DNA from: Pseudomonas sp. GR 6-02
GTDB taxonomy: Bacteria; Pseudomonadota; Gammaproteobacteria; Pseudomonadales; Pseudomonadaceae
Assembly: GCF_001655615.1 (NCBI RefSeq)
Contig: NZ_CP011567.1
Coordinates: forward strand, 5,800,001-5,864,000
Direction: 5' to 3'
DNA: 64,000 nt
In this document: piece after piece, positions 32,353 to 43,686 of the stretch
Position numbering within the stretch: position 1 is the first letter of the stretch
Layout of the letters: every line of letters starts with the position of its first letter
Position numbers and translations under genes: made by a program
The notes under the pieces: model-generated
Database searches by the model: none
The model's input: the letters and a program-made list of their open reading frames with translations, nothing else
What the model was told of the DNA's origin: nothing

Positions 32353-35154
32353 ATGGCATTGAAATCCCCCGCGTTTCGTAAAAAATTTCCGTTGTTGGTT
32401 ACCGGCAGTCTGCTGGCCCTGCAACCCCTGGCCACGTCGTTCGTGGTCGCCGCGGAACAGTATGACTGCTCAGTATCTGCTTCGGGTGCCTGGGACTGTG
32501 CGCCAAAGGCACCGGCCGCTGCATTGCCGCCGCGCCCCGTGCATGAAGGCAGCGCAGTTTCCGCTACTGGAGAAACCCCGGCAGGCACCGCCTCCAGCGA
32601 AGATACCGGTGCCAAGCCTGTGCTGGTTACCGAGTCCAAGGGCCGCGGCCTGAAGTCGCGTAGTGAAGACTACAGCCACCTCGACTGGGTTCCGCGCGAG
32701 AAGCTCACCGCAGCGCAATTGGCCGAAACCGGTCCTTACTGCTCTGGTTCCTATATCGAACCGATTCGTCCTGGCATGAACGACAAGACGAATAAAAGTG
32801 ACGCTCCAACCTTTATCGGCGCCAAGGCCTCCCGCTATAAGCAGGAAGAGCAGGTCGCGACCCTGGCCGGTGACGTGGTCATGCGTCAGGGCAGCATGCA
32901 GGTCGAAGCCGACGAAGCGAACCTGTACCAGGCCGAGAGCCGTGGCGAACTGGCCGGCAACGTGCGCATTCGCGACAATGGCGCGCTGATCGTGGGCGAT
33001 CACGCCGACGTACAGCTCGACACCGGTGAAGCCAAGGTCGACAACGCCGAGTACGTGATGCACAAGTCGCGTATCCGCGGTAACGCGCTATATGCCAAAC
33101 GTGCCGAGAACGCGATCATCCGCCTCAAGGATGGTACATACACCACGTGCGAACCGAACAGCAACGCCTGGCAGCTCAAGGGCAACAACATCACCTTGAA
33201 CCCGGCCACCGGTTTCGGTACCGCGACCAACGTGACGTTGCGGGTCAAGGACATTCCGGTTCTGTACACGCCGTACATCTATTTCCCGATCGACGACCGC
33301 CGCCAATCCGGCTTCCTGCCGCCGACCATCGGCGCCGGCAGCGATACCGGCTTCCTGCTGGTCACCCCGTATTACTTCAACCTGGCGCCGAACTACGACG
33401 CCACGTTGTACCCGCGCTATATGAGCAAGCGCGGCCTGTTGATGGAAGGCGAATTCCGTTACCTGACCAAGTCCAGCGAAGGTCAGTTCGGCGCCGCGTA
33501 CCTCAACGACGAAGATACTGAACGCAGCAAGCAGACCGACTACGAAAAAACCCGCTACATGTACAACTGGCAGCACAAGGGTGGCCTCGACTCGCGCGTC
33601 TTTACGCAAGTCGACTACACCAAGATCAGCGATCCGTATTACTTCCAGGATCTGCAGACTAACCAGATTGGCGTGAAAAGCGCTGACTACGTGAACCAGC
33701 AGGGCTCCGTCACCTATCGTGGCGACAGCTACGTCGCTCGCTTGAACGCCCAGGCTTATCAGCTGGCGACCGTTTCGAACATCACGCCGTATGACCGTTT
33801 GCCGCAGATCACCTTTAATGGTCAGCTGCCGTATCATCCGGAAGGTTTGGACTTCGATTACGAGACAGAGATCGTTCGATTTGACCGGGATCTGAAGACT
33901 GGAACATTCGTCCAGCAGGACGGGATTACCACTGAGTCACGTCTGGATAACAACATCTTTGGTCTGGCACGCGCCAACGGCGACCGTTTGAATCTCAAAC
34001 CAGGTGTCAGCCTGCCGCTGTACTGGACCTATGGTTTCTTCAAGCCATCGCTCAAGTACCAGTACACACAGTATCAACTGGATCTGGACGGCCGCGGCAA
34101 AAGCGAAATCGCTTCGCAAAGCGCGGAGCAGGACAGGCTCAACGGCACATTCAGCAGCAACCAGAACCGTGGGGTACCGATCGCCAGCATCGACAGCGGT
34201 CTTTACTTTGACCGCAACACTTCCTGGTTCGGAAAAAACTACCGTCAGACCCTGGAACCGCGTCTGTTCTACCTCTATGTACCTGAGGAAGACCAGAAGG
34301 ATATTCCAGTGTTCGACACCAGCGAATACACCTTCAATTACGCGTCGCTCTTCCGTGACAACCGTTTCTCCGGCTCCGACCGTGTCGGCGACGAGAACAA
34401 ACTGTCCCTGGGCGTGACCAGCCGCTGGATCGAAGACAATGGTTTCGAACGTCAACGCATCAGCGTCGGCCAGGCCTTGTACTTCAAGGACCGTAAAGTC
34501 CAACTGCCAGGCATTGCTTTCGATGATCGTGACGATGCCAAGGCCAACGTTTCGCCATATGCACTGGAATACGAATACCGCTGGAACCGCGACTGGCGTA
34601 CCACGGCCGACTACAACTGGGACCCGGACAGCCGCAGCCCTCGCTCGGGCAGCGCGATGTTCCACTACCAGCCTGAAGACAACCCGAACAAGGTCATCAA
34701 CGCCGGCTATCGCTATCGCAATGACCAGGTCCGTTATGACCAGAACACCGGTAAATGGTCGGTGGGCGGTGGCGATTACGGCACCCCGGGCCAACCTGGC
34801 TACGTGAAGGACTACTACAAGATCAAACAGCACGACTTCTCGGTGATCTGGCCGATCGTGCCGCAATGGAACGCCATCAGCCGCTGGCAGTATGACTACA
34901 ACCGCAACCGTACCCTGGAAGCCTTTGGTGGTTTCGAGTACGACAACTGCTGCTGGAAACTACGCCTGATCAACCGTTACTGGGTTTCCTATGACGAATT
35001 CAGTCAGGAAGCTCCACAAAACGAAAAAGGCGACCACGGCGTCTTCCTCCAAATTGTTCTGAAGGGACTCGGCGGCCTCACCGGCGCCAAAGTAGAGAGT
35101 TTCCTCGACAAAGGCATCCAAGGTTATCGTGAACGTGAAGACCAAGCTTTCTGA
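32353..35154 (+). CDS. lptD: LPS assembly outer-membrane protein LptD
   Basis: 933-residue beta-barrel that inserts lipopolysaccharide into the outer leaflet together with LptE. Signal peptide (about 1-34), cysteines soon after cleavage ([15 protein letters not shown]), an OstA/LptA-like periplasmic domain (about 150-290) and a C-terminal barrel. The C-terminal Cys pair in DNCCWKLRL matches the inter-domain disulfides. I chose ATG 32353; the longer upstream frame is non-coding. Its last 26 bases overlap surA. Confidence 0.95.
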   Translation: MALKSPAFRKKFPLLVTGSLLALQPLATSFVVAAEQYDCSVSASGAWDCAPKAPAAALPPRPVHEGSAVSATGETPAGTASSEDTGAKPVLVTESKGRGLKSRSEDYSHLDWVPREKLTAAQLAETGPYCSGSYIEPIRPGMNDKTNKSDAPTFIGAKASRYKQEEQVATLAGDVVMRQGSMQVEADEANLYQAESRGELAGNVRIRDNGALIVGDHADVQLDTGEAKVDNAEYVMHKSRIRGNALYAKRAENAIIRLKDGTYTTCEPNSNAWQLKGNNITLNPATGFGTATNVTLRVKDIPVLYTPYIYFPIDDRRQSGFLPPTIGAGSDTGFLLVTPYYFNLAPNYDATLYPRYMSKRGLLMEGEFRYLTKSSEGQFGAAYLNDEDTERSKQTDYEKTRYMYNWQHKGGLDSRVFTQVDYTKISDPYYFQDLQTNQIGVKSADYVNQQGSVTYRGDSYVARLNAQAYQLATVSNITPYDRLPQITFNGQLPYHPEGLDFDYETEIVRFDRDLKTGTFVQQDGITTESRLDNNIFGLARANGDRLNLKPGVSLPLYWTYGFFKPSLKYQYTQYQLDLDGRGKSEIASQSAEQDRLNGTFSSNQNRGVPIASIDSGLYFDRNTSWFGKNYRQTLEPRLFYLYVPEEDQKDIPVFDTSEYTFNYASLFRDNRFSGSDRVGDENKLSLGVTSRWIEDNGFERQRISVGQALYFKDRKVQLPGIAFDDRDDAKANVSPYALEYEYRWNRDWRTTADYNWDPDSRSPRSGSAMFHYQPEDNPNKVINAGYRYRNDQVRYDQNTGKWSVGGGDYGTPGQPGYVKDYYKIKQHDFSVIWPIVPQWNAISRWQYDYNRNRTLEAFGGFEYDNCCWKLRLINRYWVSYDEFSQEAPQNEKGDHGVFLQIVLKGLGGLTGAKVESFLDKGIQGYREREDQAF

Positions 35155-36451
35155 TTGTCTGCGCCCGCTGATGCTGGGCGCGCTGTTCCTGGGTACCGCG
35201 GCCAACGCCGCGGTACAGTCCATCGATAAAGTGGTGGCCATCGTCGACAATGACGTGGTCATGCAGAGCCAACTGGACCGGCGCGTTCACGAAGTTCAGC
35301 AAACCATCGCCAAACGCGGTGCTGCCGTACCGCCTACCGGCGTACTGGATCAGCAGGTGCTCGAGCGTCTGATCGTCGAAAACCTGCAATTGCAGATCGG
35401 CGAGCGTTCCGGCATCCGCATTACCGATGAAGAGCTGAACCAGGCTGTCGGCACCATTGCCCAGCGCAACAACATGTCGATCGAACAATTCCGCGCCGCT
35501 TTGGCTCGCGACGGCCTGTCTTATGACGATGCCCGTGACCAGATCCGCCGCGAAATGATCATCAGCCGTGTGCGTCAGCGCCGTGTGGCGGAGCGCATCC
35601 AGGTGTCCGAGCAGGAAGTGAAGAACTTCCTGGCATCCGATCTGGGCAAAATGCAGCTGTCCGAAGAGTTCCGCCTGGCCAACATCCTGATTCCTACGCC
35701 GGAAAGCGCCAACTCCGATGCGATTCAGAATGCCGCCAAGCAAGCCGATGCGGTTTACCAGCAACTCAAGCAAGGCGCTGACTTCGGTCAGTTGGCAATC
35801 GCCAAGTCCGCCAGCGAAACCGCGCTGGAAGGCGGCGACATGGGCTGGCGTAAAGCCGCTCAACTGCCACCTCCGTTCGATCGTTTGCTCGGCACCATGG
35901 CCGTTGGCGACGTGACCCAGCCAATGCGCACCCCGGGCGGCTTCATTATCCTGAAGATCCTCGACAAGCGTGGCGGCGAATCCCAGGTGCGTGACGAAGT
36001 CCACGTGCGGCACATCCTGGTCAAACCGAGTCCGATTCGCGACGAAGAAAAAACCAAGGCCCTGGCTCAGTCGCTCTATATCCGTATCGCAGCGGGCGAA
36101 GATTTCGGCGAGCTGGCGAAAAGCTTCTCGGAGGATCCGGGTTCCGCCCTCAACGGTGGCGACCTGAACTGGATCGACCCGAACGCGCTGGTGCCTGAAT
36201 TCCGCGAAGTGATGGCCAAGACCCCCCAAGGTCAGCTGTCCAAGCCGTTCAAGACCCAATATGGCTGGCACGTACTGGAAGTTCTTGGCCGCCGCGCCAC
36301 CGACAGCACCGCCCAGGCCCGTGAGCAGCAAGCAATGACCGTACTGCGTAACCGCAAATACGACGAAGAGCTGCAAACCTGGCTGCGTCAGATCCGTGAC
36401 GAAGCGTACGTAGAAATCAAACTCCCTGGTGCAGACCAGGCAGCGCAGTGA
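35129..36451 (+). CDS. surA: Periplasmic chaperone and peptidyl-prolyl isomerase SurA
   Basis: Folding chaperone for outer-membrane proteins including LptD. 440 residues with a signal peptide (cut near ANA-AVQS), SurA_N domain and two PPIC rotamase domains (about 185-285 and 295-395). The start is GTG. GTG 35129 has AAGG with a 5-base spacer; GTG 35135 is the alternative. It overlaps lptD by 26 bases and pdxA by four. Confidence 0.95.
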   Translation: MNVKTKLSDCLRPLMLGALFLGTAANAAVQSIDKVVAIVDNDVVMQSQLDRRVHEVQQTIAKRGAAVPPTGVLDQQVLERLIVENLQLQIGERSGIRITDEELNQAVGTIAQRNNMSIEQFRAALARDGLSYDDARDQIRREMIISRVRQRRVAERIQVSEQEVKNFLASDLGKMQLSEEFRLANILIPTPESANSDAIQNAAKQADAVYQQLKQGADFGQLAIAKSASETALEGGDMGWRKAAQLPPPFDRLLGTMAVGDVTQPMRTPGGFIILKILDKRGGESQVRDEVHVRHILVKPSPIRDEEKTKALAQSLYIRIAAGEDFGELAKSFSEDPGSALNGGDLNWIDPNALVPEFREVMAKTPQGQLSKPFKTQYGWHVLEVLGRRATDSTAQAREQQAMTVLRNRKYDEELQTWLRQIRDEAYVEIKLPGADQAAQ

Positions 36452-37437
36452 AACCCAAGCGTTTCGCGCTGACCCCCGGCGAACCAGCCGGCATAGGTCC
36501 CGACCTGTGCCTGCTGCTCGCCTCGCAAGCCCAGCCACATCCCCTGATTGCCATTACCAGCCGCGACCTGCTCCTTGAGCGGGCCGCGCAGCTGGGCGTG
36601 GTTGTCGATCTGCTGCCGGTAACGCCGGACAGCTGGCCGGATGCTCCTGCACCCGCCAACAGCCTGTATGTGTGGGATACGCCCCTCAACGCCAAGGTCA
36701 CCGCCGGGCAACTGGACAAGGCCAATGCGGCTTTCGTTCTGGAAACCCTGACCCGTGCCGGCCAGGGCTGTCTGGATGGGCATTTCGCCGGCATGATCAC
36801 CGCGCCGGTGCACAAGGGCGTGATCAACGAATCCGGGATCGCCTTTTCCGGGCACACGGAGTTTCTCGCTGACCTGACCCACACCGCGCAAGTGGTGATG
36901 ATGCTCGCCACCCGCGGTTTGCGCGTGGCGCTGGTCACCACTCACCTGCCTCTTCGCGAGATTGCCGACGCGATCACGCCGGAGCGGCTGGAGCGGGTCA
37001 CGCGGATCCTGCACACCGACCTGAAAGAAAAATTCGGCATCGCCCAGCCACGCATCCTGGTTTGCGGGCTCAACCCGCACGCCGGTGAAGGCGGTCATCT
37101 GGGCCATGAAGAAATCGACATCATCGAACCTACATTAGAGCGCCTGCGCGGCGAGGGCATGGACCTTCGCGGCCCCCTGCCCGCCGACACTCTGTTTACC
37201 CCCAAATATCTGGAGCACTGCGACGCGGTGCTGGCGATGTACCACGACCAGGGCTTGCCTGTGCTGAAATACAAAGGCTTCGGCGCGGCAGTCAACGTGA
37301 CCCTCGGCTTGCCGATCATCCGCACATCGGTCGACCACGGCACCGCCCTGGACCTGGCCGGCAGCGGCAACATCGACACCGGCAGCCTGCAAGTCGCCCT
37401 GGAAACCGCCTACCAGATGGCCGAGACCCGTTTATGA
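36448..37437 (+). CDS. pdxA: 4-hydroxythreonine-4-phosphate dehydrogenase
   Basis: Pyridoxal phosphate synthesis enzyme, 329 residues. Motifs [31 protein letters not shown] and the metal-binding [12 protein letters not shown] are present. GTG start overlapping the surA stop, and ATGA overlap with rsmA: one translationally coupled operon, as in many gammaproteobacteria. Confidence 0.96.
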   Translation: MKPKRFALTPGEPAGIGPDLCLLLASQAQPHPLIAITSRDLLLERAAQLGVVVDLLPVTPDSWPDAPAPANSLYVWDTPLNAKVTAGQLDKANAAFVLETLTRAGQGCLDGHFAGMITAPVHKGVINESGIAFSGHTEFLADLTHTAQVVMMLATRGLRVALVTTHLPLREIADAITPERLERVTRILHTDLKEKFGIAQPRILVCGLNPHAGEGGHLGHEEIDIIEPTLERLRGEGMDLRGPLPADTLFTPKYLEHCDAVLAMYHDQGLPVLKYKGFGAAVNVTLGLPIIRTSVDHGTALDLAGSGNIDTGSLQVALETAYQMAETRL

Positions 37438-38252
37438 CCGAGCATTACCAACACCGGGCGCGCAAGCGCTTCGGCCAGAACTTCCTGCACGATGCCGGCG
37501 TTATCGATCGCATCCTGCGCTCCATTCACGCCAAACCTGAAGACCGCCTGCTGGAAATCGGTCCGGGCCAGGGTGCATTGACCGCCGGCCTGCTCAACAG
37601 CGGCGCTCAACTGGACGTCGTAGAGCTGGACAAGGACCTGATCCCGATTCTCAATCAGCAGTTCGCCGGCAAGAGCAACTTCAACCTGCATCAGGGTGAC
37701 GCGCTGAAGTTCGACTTCAACAGCCTGAACGCTGCGCCAAACAGCCTGCGAGTGGTCGGTAACCTGCCGTACAACATCTCGACGCCGCTGATCTTTCATC
37801 TGCTGAACAACGCCAACCTGATTCGCGACATGCACTTCATGCTGCAAAAGGAAGTGGTCGAACGTCTGGCTGCGGGTCCGGGTGGCGGTGACTGGGGTCG
37901 CCTGTCGATCATGGTTCAGTACCATTGCCGGGTCGAGCATCTGTTCAACGTCGGCCCGGGCGCGTTCAATCCTCCGCCGAAAGTCGACTCCGCGATCGTG
38001 CGCCTGGTGCCCCACGCGGTACTGCCGCACCCGGCCAAGGATCATCGCCTGCTGGAGCGCGTTGTGCGTGAAGCCTTCAACCAGCGCCGCAAGACCCTGC
38101 GCAACACACTGAAACTTTTGCTGAGCAATGCCGAAATCGAAGCTGCCGGCGTCGATGGCAGCTTGCGCCCCGAGCAACTCGACCTGGCCGCCTTCGTACG
38201 CCTGGCCGACAAGCTCAGTGAACAAGCCCTACAAAAGCCTGCCACTGACTGA
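37434..38252 (+). CDS. rsmA: 16S rRNA adenine dimethyltransferase A
   Basis: Dimethylates A1518 and A1519 of 16S rRNA. 272 residues with FGQNFLHD, the SAM-binding [10 protein letters not shown] and the catalytic NLPYNIS. Also called ksgA; loss gives kasugamycin resistance. It overlaps pdxA by four bases. Confidence 0.97.
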   Translation: MTEHYQHRARKRFGQNFLHDAGVIDRILRSIHAKPEDRLLEIGPGQGALTAGLLNSGAQLDVVELDKDLIPILNQQFAGKSNFNLHQGDALKFDFNSLNAAPNSLRVVGNLPYNISTPLIFHLLNNANLIRDMHFMLQKEVVERLAAGPGGGDWGRLSIMVQYHCRVEHLFNVGPGAFNPPPKVDSAIVRLVPHAVLPHPAKDHRLLERVVREAFNQRRKTLRNTLKLLLSNAEIEAAGVDGSLRPEQLDLAAFVRLADKLSEQALQKPATD

Positions 38253-38267
38253 CAGGCGATGAGCGCT

Positions 38268-38302
38268 ATCGGGTAGGACGCCACTCTGGTTTACTACCCG
38301 AT
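38268..38302. other. Inverted repeat between rsmA and apaG
   Basis: Perfect 9-base arms ATCGGGTAG / CTACCCGAT with a 17-base spacer, 16 bases after the rsmA stop and 66 before apaG. It has no T run, so it could be an operator for apaGH or a processing site. Confidence 0.45.
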
Positions 38303-38367
38303 ACTTGGCCTAGACTGAGTTCTATCAGCTACGCCCCGCGTTCCGCTTCGTTTCTAAGGCCTTTTGC

Positions 38368-38748
38368 ATGTCCGATCCTCGTTACCAGGTCGACGTCAGC
38401 GTCGTCACCCGCTATCTGGCAGAACAATCGCAACCCGAGCAAGACCGCTTTGCCTTCGCCTACACCATCACCGTGCAAAACAATGGCCTGCTACCCGCCA
38501 GACTGCTTTCACGGCATTGGGTCATCACCGACGGTGATGGCCATGTCGAGGAGGTTCGCGGTGCGGGCGTCGTCGGCCAGCAGCCGTTGATCGAGGTGGG
38601 CAAGAGCCACACGTACAGCAGCGGCACCGTCATGACATCCAAGGTCGGCACGATGCAGGGCACCTACCAGATGCTCGCCGAAGACGGTAAGCACTTCGAC
38701 GCCATCATCGCGCCGTTCCGTCTGGCGGTTCCCGGGGCGTTGCACTGA
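38368..38748 (+). CDS. apaG: ApaG protein
   Basis: 126-residue ApaG fibronectin III-like fold protein. Motifs [22 protein letters not shown] and the C-terminal GTYQML are clear. Linked to dinucleoside polyphosphate metabolism through apaH, which starts at its final base. Molecular role not settled in bacteria. Confidence 0.94.
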   Translation: MSDPRYQVDVSVVTRYLAEQSQPEQDRFAFAYTITVQNNGLLPARLLSRHWVITDGDGHVEEVRGAGVVGQQPLIEVGKSHTYSSGTVMTSKVGTMQGTYQMLAEDGKHFDAIIAPFRLAVPGALH

Positions 38749-39629
38749 TGGCGACGTATGCCGTCGGTGATGTGCAAGGTTGCCTTGAACCGCTCAAATG
38801 CCTGCTCGAGCAAGTGGCCTTCGACCCTGCCCGAGATCGCCTGTGGCTGGTGGGTGATCTCGTCAACCGTGGCCCACAGTCGCTGGAAACCCTGCGCTTC
38901 CTCTATGGCATCCGCGAGTCGCTGGTATGCGTACTCGGCAACCATGACCTGCACTTGCTGGCCGTCGGGCAAAACATCGAGCGCCTGAAGAAAGCCGATA
39001 CCTTGCGTGAGATCCTCGAAGCACCCGATAGCGCGGACCTGCTGGAGTGGGTTCGCCAGCAAAAGCTCATGCACTACGATGAACAACGCGATATCGCCCT
39101 GGTCCATGCTGGTATCCCGCCGCAATGGTCGCTGCGCAAAGCCTTGAAGTGCGCCACCGAAGTCGAAGAAGCCCTGCACGATGACAACCGCTTCGCGCCT
39201 TACCTTGACGGCATGTACGGCAACGAGCCGGTGAAATGGAATAGCGACCTCAAAGGCGCCGCCCGCCTGCGAGTCATCACCAACTATTTCACCCGGATGC
39301 GTTTTTGCACCAGCGACGGCAAACTCGACCTCAAGGGCAAGGAAGGCATCGACACCGCACCGCCGGGCTATGCACCGTGGTTCGCGCACAAGGAGCGTAA
39401 AACCAAAGGCCTGAAGATCATCTTCGGCCATTGGGCGGCGCTCGAAGGCCAGTGCAACGAACCGGGGCTCTTTGCCCTCGACAGCGGTTGCGTCTGGGGT
39501 GGTGCCATGACCCTGATGAATGTCGACACCTTTGAGCGCCTGCAATGCAAATGCGACGCCCATGGCCACCTTCGACCGGCAGTCGCCACCTCTATTCCCG
39601 AACAAACGTCAGCCAGCGCCCCGCGCTAG
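38748..39629 (+). CDS. apaH: Bis(5'-nucleosyl)-tetraphosphatase (symmetrical)
   Basis: Splits Ap4A to two ADP. 293 residues, metallophosphatase motifs GDVQG (7-11), GDLVNRGP and GNHD, and the later FGHWAALEG. Overlaps apaG by one base. Confidence 0.95.
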   Translation: MATYAVGDVQGCLEPLKCLLEQVAFDPARDRLWLVGDLVNRGPQSLETLRFLYGIRESLVCVLGNHDLHLLAVGQNIERLKKADTLREILEAPDSADLLEWVRQQKLMHYDEQRDIALVHAGIPPQWSLRKALKCATEVEEALHDDNRFAPYLDGMYGNEPVKWNSDLKGAARLRVITNYFTRMRFCTSDGKLDLKGKEGIDTAPPGYAPWFAHKERKTKGLKIIFGHWAALEGQCNEPGLFALDSGCVWGGAMTLMNVDTFERLQCKCDAHGHLRPAVATSIPEQTSASAPR

Positions 39630-39662
39630 ACTGCGCTTTCAGCCGAGCCACAGGAGCCCGCC

Positions 39663-39992
39663 ATGAGCGAATTCAAACGTATCCCCCCAGAACAGGCCCA
39701 GGCCCTGCGCGAACAAGGCGCGGTGGTGGTCGATGTCCGCGACCCGGCAACATTTGCCGCGCTGCACATCACCGGTTCGAAGCATCTGGACAACCATTCT
39801 CTGCATGCTTTCATCCAGGGCGCCGATCTGGATGCGCCAACGGTAGTGGTCTGCTATCACGGAAATTCCAGCCAGGGCGCAGCTGCTTATCTGATCAGCC
39901 AGGGCTTTTCCGACGTCTACAGCATGGACGGCGGTTTTGAGCTGTGGCGTACGACCTATCCTTCGGAAACGGCGCAAGGCACTTCCGAATAA
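39663..39992 (+). CDS. glpE: Thiosulfate sulfurtransferase (single-domain rhodanese)
   Basis: 109-residue rhodanese with active-site cysteine C64 in [14 protein letters not shown]. Transfers sulfur from thiosulfate to cyanide or thioredoxin. Follows apaH by 33 bases, as in P. aeruginosa. Confidence 0.93.
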   Translation: MSEFKRIPPEQAQALREQGAVVVDVRDPATFAALHITGSKHLDNHSLHAFIQGADLDAPTVVVCYHGNSSQGAAAYLISQGFSDVYSMDGGFELWRTTYPSETAQGTSE

Positions 39993-40098
39993 TTATTTTG
40001 TAATGCGCAAGCCCCGGCCCCCGTGGGCTCGCGCGATTACAGACGAACGGTCTGCCACAACTAATTACGTATCTTGCCTTTACCTCCCAAATTCCCAA

Positions 40099-40108
40099 CT
40101 ATCCTTAA
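40099..40108 (+). promoter_or_regulatory. RpoS-type -10 element upstream of prkA
   Basis: CTATCCTTAA at 40099-40108 differs by one base from the sigma-S -10 (CTATACTTAA). It would give a 5' untranslated region of about 170 bases before prkA. Motif seen; use inferred. Confidence 0.4.
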
Positions 40109-40210
40109 GCGCAGGCCATCCAAAACAGGGGAGAGCCGGTACACCGGCGCACGGGTCATCGGGAGTAGCTTTCGGAGTAGTCAGCTCCGGAAGAGTTCTG
40201 GGGGGTAAAC

Positions 40211-40234
40211 AGCAACTGCCTGTTCGGTTGCTGC
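40211..40234 (+). other. Stem-loop in the prkA leader
   Basis: CAGCAAC pairs with GTTGCTG around a 10-base loop, about 55 bases before the prkA start. Together with CCGGTacaCCGG at about 40137 it makes the leader structured. The intervening GGA triplets (ATCGGGAGT, TTCGGAG, CCGGAAG) are possible RsmA/CsrA contacts. Confidence 0.4.
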
Positions 40235-40288
40235 CAGCATCGACTGAGTGATCCGGCGTCGGCTCCACGTATCGAGCGAGGTGACGTC

Positions 40289-42211
40289 ATGAGTATCTTT
40301 AGCCACTTCCAACAACGCTTCGAGTCCACGCGCCAGGAAGAACTCTCGCTGCAAGAGTATCTTGAACTGTGCAAAAAGGACCGCAGCGCCTACGTTTCCG
40401 CGGCCGAGCGTCTATTGCTGGCCATCGGCGAACCGGAACTGCTCGACACCTCAACCAACTCGAGGCTGTCGCGCATCTTTTCCAACAAGGTGATCCGCCG
40501 CTATCCGGCCTTTGAAGACTTCCACGGGATGGAAGAATGCATCGACCAGATCGTGTCGTATTTCCGCCATGCCGCTCAGGGTCTGGAAGAAAAGAAACAG
40601 ATCCTCTACCTGCTTGGCCCAGTCGGTGGCGGTAAGTCATCTTTGGCCGAAAAGCTCAAACAGCTGATCGAGAAAGTGCCCTTTTACGCAATCAAGGGCT
40701 CGCCGGTTTTCGAGTCGCCCCTGGGTCTGTTCAACGCCACTGAAGATGGCGCGATCCTCGAGGAAGACTTCGGCATTCCCCGGCGCTACCTCAACACCAT
40801 CATGTCGCCATGGGCCACCAAGCGCCTGGCCGAATTCGGCGGCGACATCAGCCAGTTCCGCGTGGTGAAACTCTACCCGTCGATCCTCAACCAGATTGCA
40901 GTTGCGAAAACCGAGCCGGGCGATGAAAACAACCAGGACATCTCGGCACTGGTGGGCAAGGTCGATATTCGCAAACTGGAAGAGTTCCCGCAGAACGACG
41001 CCGATGCCTACAGCTATTCGGGCGCGCTGTGCCGGGCCAACCAGGGCCTGATGGAATTCGTCGAAATGTTCAAGGCACCGATCAAGGTGCTGCACCCATT
41101 GCTGACGGCCACTCAGGAAGGCAACTACAACAGCACCGAAGGCTTGGGGGCAATTCCGTTCACCGGGATTCTGCTGGCCCACTCCAACGAATCGGAATGG
41201 CACACTTTCCGGAACAACAAGAACAACGAAGCCTTCATCGACCGGATCTATATCGTCAAAGTGCCGTATTGCCTGCGCGTCAGCGACGAGGTGAAGATCT
41301 ACGACAAGCTGCTGTTCAACAGCTCTCTGGCCAAGGCCCATTGCGCACCCGACACGCTGAAAATGCTCGCTCAGTTCACCGTGCTCTCGCGCCTTAAAGA
41401 GCCGGAAAACTCCAACATCTACTCCAAGATGCGCGTGTATGACGGCGAAAACCTCAAGGACACCGATCCGAAGGCCAAGTCGATCCAGGAATACCGCGAT
41501 GCTGCAGGTGTCGACGAAGGCATGAACGGTCTGTCGACCCGCTTCGCCTTCAAGATCCTGTCGAAGGTCTTCAACTTCGATCCGCACGAAATCGCCGCCA
41601 ACCCGGTGCATCTGCTCTACGTGCTGGAACAGCAGATCGAACAGGAACAATTCCAGGCCGAGACCCGCGAACGCTATCTGCGCTTCCTGAAAGAGTACCT
41701 GGCGCCGCGTTACATCGAGTTCATCGGCAAGGAGATCCAGACTGCCTATCTCGAGTCTTACAGCGAGTACGGCCAGAACATCTTCGATCGCTATGTGCTG
41801 TACGCCGACTTCTGGATTCAGGATCAGGAATACCGCGATCCGGAAACCGGCGAGATCCTCAACCGCGTAGCCCTGAACGAGGAACTGGAGAAAATCGAGA
41901 AACCGGCCGGCATCAGCAATCCGAAGGATTTCCGCAACGAAATCGTCAACTTCGTACTGCGCGCCCGTGCCAACAACAACGGCAAGAACCCAACCTGGCT
42001 CAGCTACGAAAAACTGCGGGTGGTCATCGAGAAGAAAATGTTCTCCAACACCGAGGACCTTCTGCCGGTCATCAGCTTCAACGCCAAGGCCAGCAAAGAG
42101 GACCAGCAGAAGCACAACGACTTCGTCACACGGATGGTCGAGCGGGGCTACACCGACAAACAGGTACGACTGCTGTCCGAGTGGTACTTGCGGGTCAGAA
42201 AATCACAGTAA
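40289..42211 (+). CDS. yeaG: PrkA/YeaG family serine protein kinase
   Basis: 640-residue AAA+ fold protein with a Walker A GPVGGGKSS (110-118) and a C-terminal PrkA kinase-like domain. In E. coli YeaG works with YeaH in sustained nitrogen starvation and stationary phase. Starts ATG 40289 after AGCGAGGTG. First gene of prkA-yeaH-spoVR, a conserved stress cluster; long leader suggests post-transcriptional control. Confidence 0.95.
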   Translation: MSIFSHFQQRFESTRQEELSLQEYLELCKKDRSAYVSAAERLLLAIGEPELLDTSTNSRLSRIFSNKVIRRYPAFEDFHGMEECIDQIVSYFRHAAQGLEEKKQILYLLGPVGGGKSSLAEKLKQLIEKVPFYAIKGSPVFESPLGLFNATEDGAILEEDFGIPRRYLNTIMSPWATKRLAEFGGDISQFRVVKLYPSILNQIAVAKTEPGDENNQDISALVGKVDIRKLEEFPQNDADAYSYSGALCRANQGLMEFVEMFKAPIKVLHPLLTATQEGNYNSTEGLGAIPFTGILLAHSNESEWHTFRNNKNNEAFIDRIYIVKVPYCLRVSDEVKIYDKLLFNSSLAKAHCAPDTLKMLAQFTVLSRLKEPENSNIYSKMRVYDGENLKDTDPKAKSIQEYRDAAGVDEGMNGLSTRFAFKILSKVFNFDPHEIAANPVHLLYVLEQQIEQEQFQAETRERYLRFLKEYLAPRYIEFIGKEIQTAYLESYSEYGQNIFDRYVLYADFWIQDQEYRDPETGEILNRVALNEELEKIEKPAGISNPKDFRNEIVNFVLRARANNNGKNPTWLSYEKLRVVIEKKMFSNTEDLLPVISFNAKASKEDQQKHNDFVTRMVERGYTDKQVRLLSEWYLRVRKSQ

Positions 42212-42241
42212 CCCGCTGCCGGTCAGACCGGTTGTCGTTAG

Positions 42242-42283
42242 CCAGAGGCCTGTGTACGCATTTTCTGTTACACAGACCTCTGG
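42242..42283 (+). other. Long stem-loop between yeaG and yeaH
   Basis: CCAGAGG-c-CTGTGTA pairs with TACACAG-a-CCTCTGG, 14 pairs with one mismatch and a 12-base loop. No T run follows, so it looks like an mRNA processing or stabilising element. A second nested structure (GCAGCATC 42315-42322 / GATGCTGC 42365-42372) follows before yeaH. Confidence 0.55.
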
Positions 42284-42414
42284 GAGGTGTTCGAAAGTCG
42301 GTAACGAGGTTCAGGCAGCATCCAGAAGCGCTTGGGGGAGCGTGAACATCCCTCGGCACAGGTCGATGCTGCATAACCGCTCGCCCCTTTCAGGACAGCT
42401 TCTAAGGAGCAGTC

Positions 42415-43686
42415 ATGAGCTATGTGATCGACCGACGTCTCAATGGCAAGAACAAGAGCACGGTAAACCGTCAGCGGTTTCTGCGGCGCTACCGTGATCA
42501 CATCAAAAAGGCCGTCGAAGAGGCGGTAGGCCGGCGTTCCATTACCGATATGGAACACGGCGAGCAAATCAGCATTCCCGGCCGCGACATCGACGAGCCG
42601 GTGCTTCACCATGGCCGGGGCGGCAAGCAGACCATCGTGCACCCGGGCAACAAGGAGTTCACCAGCGGCGAGCACATTGCCCGTCCGCCCGGAGGTGGCG
42701 GCGGCAGAGGCCCCGGTAAGGCCGGTAACTCGGGTGAAGGGATGGACGAGTTCGTCTTCCAGATCACCCAGGAAGAATTCCTCGAATTCATGTTCGAGGA
42801 CCTTGAACTGCCTAACCTGGTCAAACGTCACCTGACCGGCACCGACACCTTCAAGACCGTACGCGCGGGCATCAGCAACGAGGGCAACCCGTCACGGATC
42901 AACATTATCCGTACGCTGCGCTCGGCCCATGCCCGGCGAATCGCCCTGTCCGGCAGCAGCCGGGCAAAACTGCGCGAAGTCAAAGAGGAGCTCGCCCGGC
43001 TTAGACGGGAGGAGCCGGACAACTTCGGCGACATCCAGGAACTCGAAGCGGAAATCGAGAAGCTCAGTGCGCGCATTCACCGAGTGCCATTTCTCGACAC
43101 CTTTGACCTCAAGTACAACCTGTTGATCAAACAGCCGAACCCGAGCTCCAAAGCAGTGATGTTCTGCCTGATGGACGTGTCCGGCTCCATGACCCAAGCG
43201 ACCAAGGACATCGCCAAGCGCTTCTTCATCCTGCTGTACCTGTTCCTCAAGCGGAACTACGACAAAATCGACGTCGTGTTCATCCGCCACCACACCAGTG
43301 CCCGCGAAGTGGATGAGGAGGAGTTTTTCTACTCCCGGGAAACCGGCGGTACCATCGTTTCCAGCGCCCTTAAACTGATGCAGGAGATCATGGCCGAGCG
43401 TTATCCGAGCAATGAGTGGAATATCTATGCCGCCCAGGCGTCCGACGGCGATAACTGGAACGACGACTCGCCGATCTGCCGCGACATTCTGATCAATCAG
43501 ATCATGCCGTTCGTGCAGTACTACACTTATGTAGAGATTACCCCGCGCGAACACCAGGCCCTGTGGTTCGAGTACGAACGCATCGCCGAAGCCTTCTCTG
43601 ACACTTTTGCCCAGCAGCAACTGGTCTCGGCCGGGGATATCTATCCGGTCTTCCGTGAACTCTTCCAGCGCAGGTTAGTGACATGA
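42415..43686 (+). CDS. yeaH: DUF444 (YeaH) family protein
   Basis: 423-residue protein. N-terminal basic region, Gly-rich linker (about 85-105), coiled stretch about 185-220 and a von Willebrand A-like fold with MIDAS MDVSGSM (about 251-257). Partner of YeaG in starvation. It overlaps spoVR by four bases. Confidence 0.94.
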   Translation: MSYVIDRRLNGKNKSTVNRQRFLRRYRDHIKKAVEEAVGRRSITDMEHGEQISIPGRDIDEPVLHHGRGGKQTIVHPGNKEFTSGEHIARPPGGGGGRGPGKAGNSGEGMDEFVFQITQEEFLEFMFEDLELPNLVKRHLTGTDTFKTVRAGISNEGNPSRINIIRTLRSAHARRIALSGSSRAKLREVKEELARLRREEPDNFGDIQELEAEIEKLSARIHRVPFLDTFDLKYNLLIKQPNPSSKAVMFCLMDVSGSMTQATKDIAKRFFILLYLFLKRNYDKIDVVFIRHHTSAREVDEEEFFYSRETGGTIVSSALKLMQEIMAERYPSNEWNIYAAQASDGDNWNDDSPICRDILINQIMPFVQYYTYVEITPREHQALWFEYERIAEAFSDTFAQQQLVSAGDIYPVFRELFQRRLVT

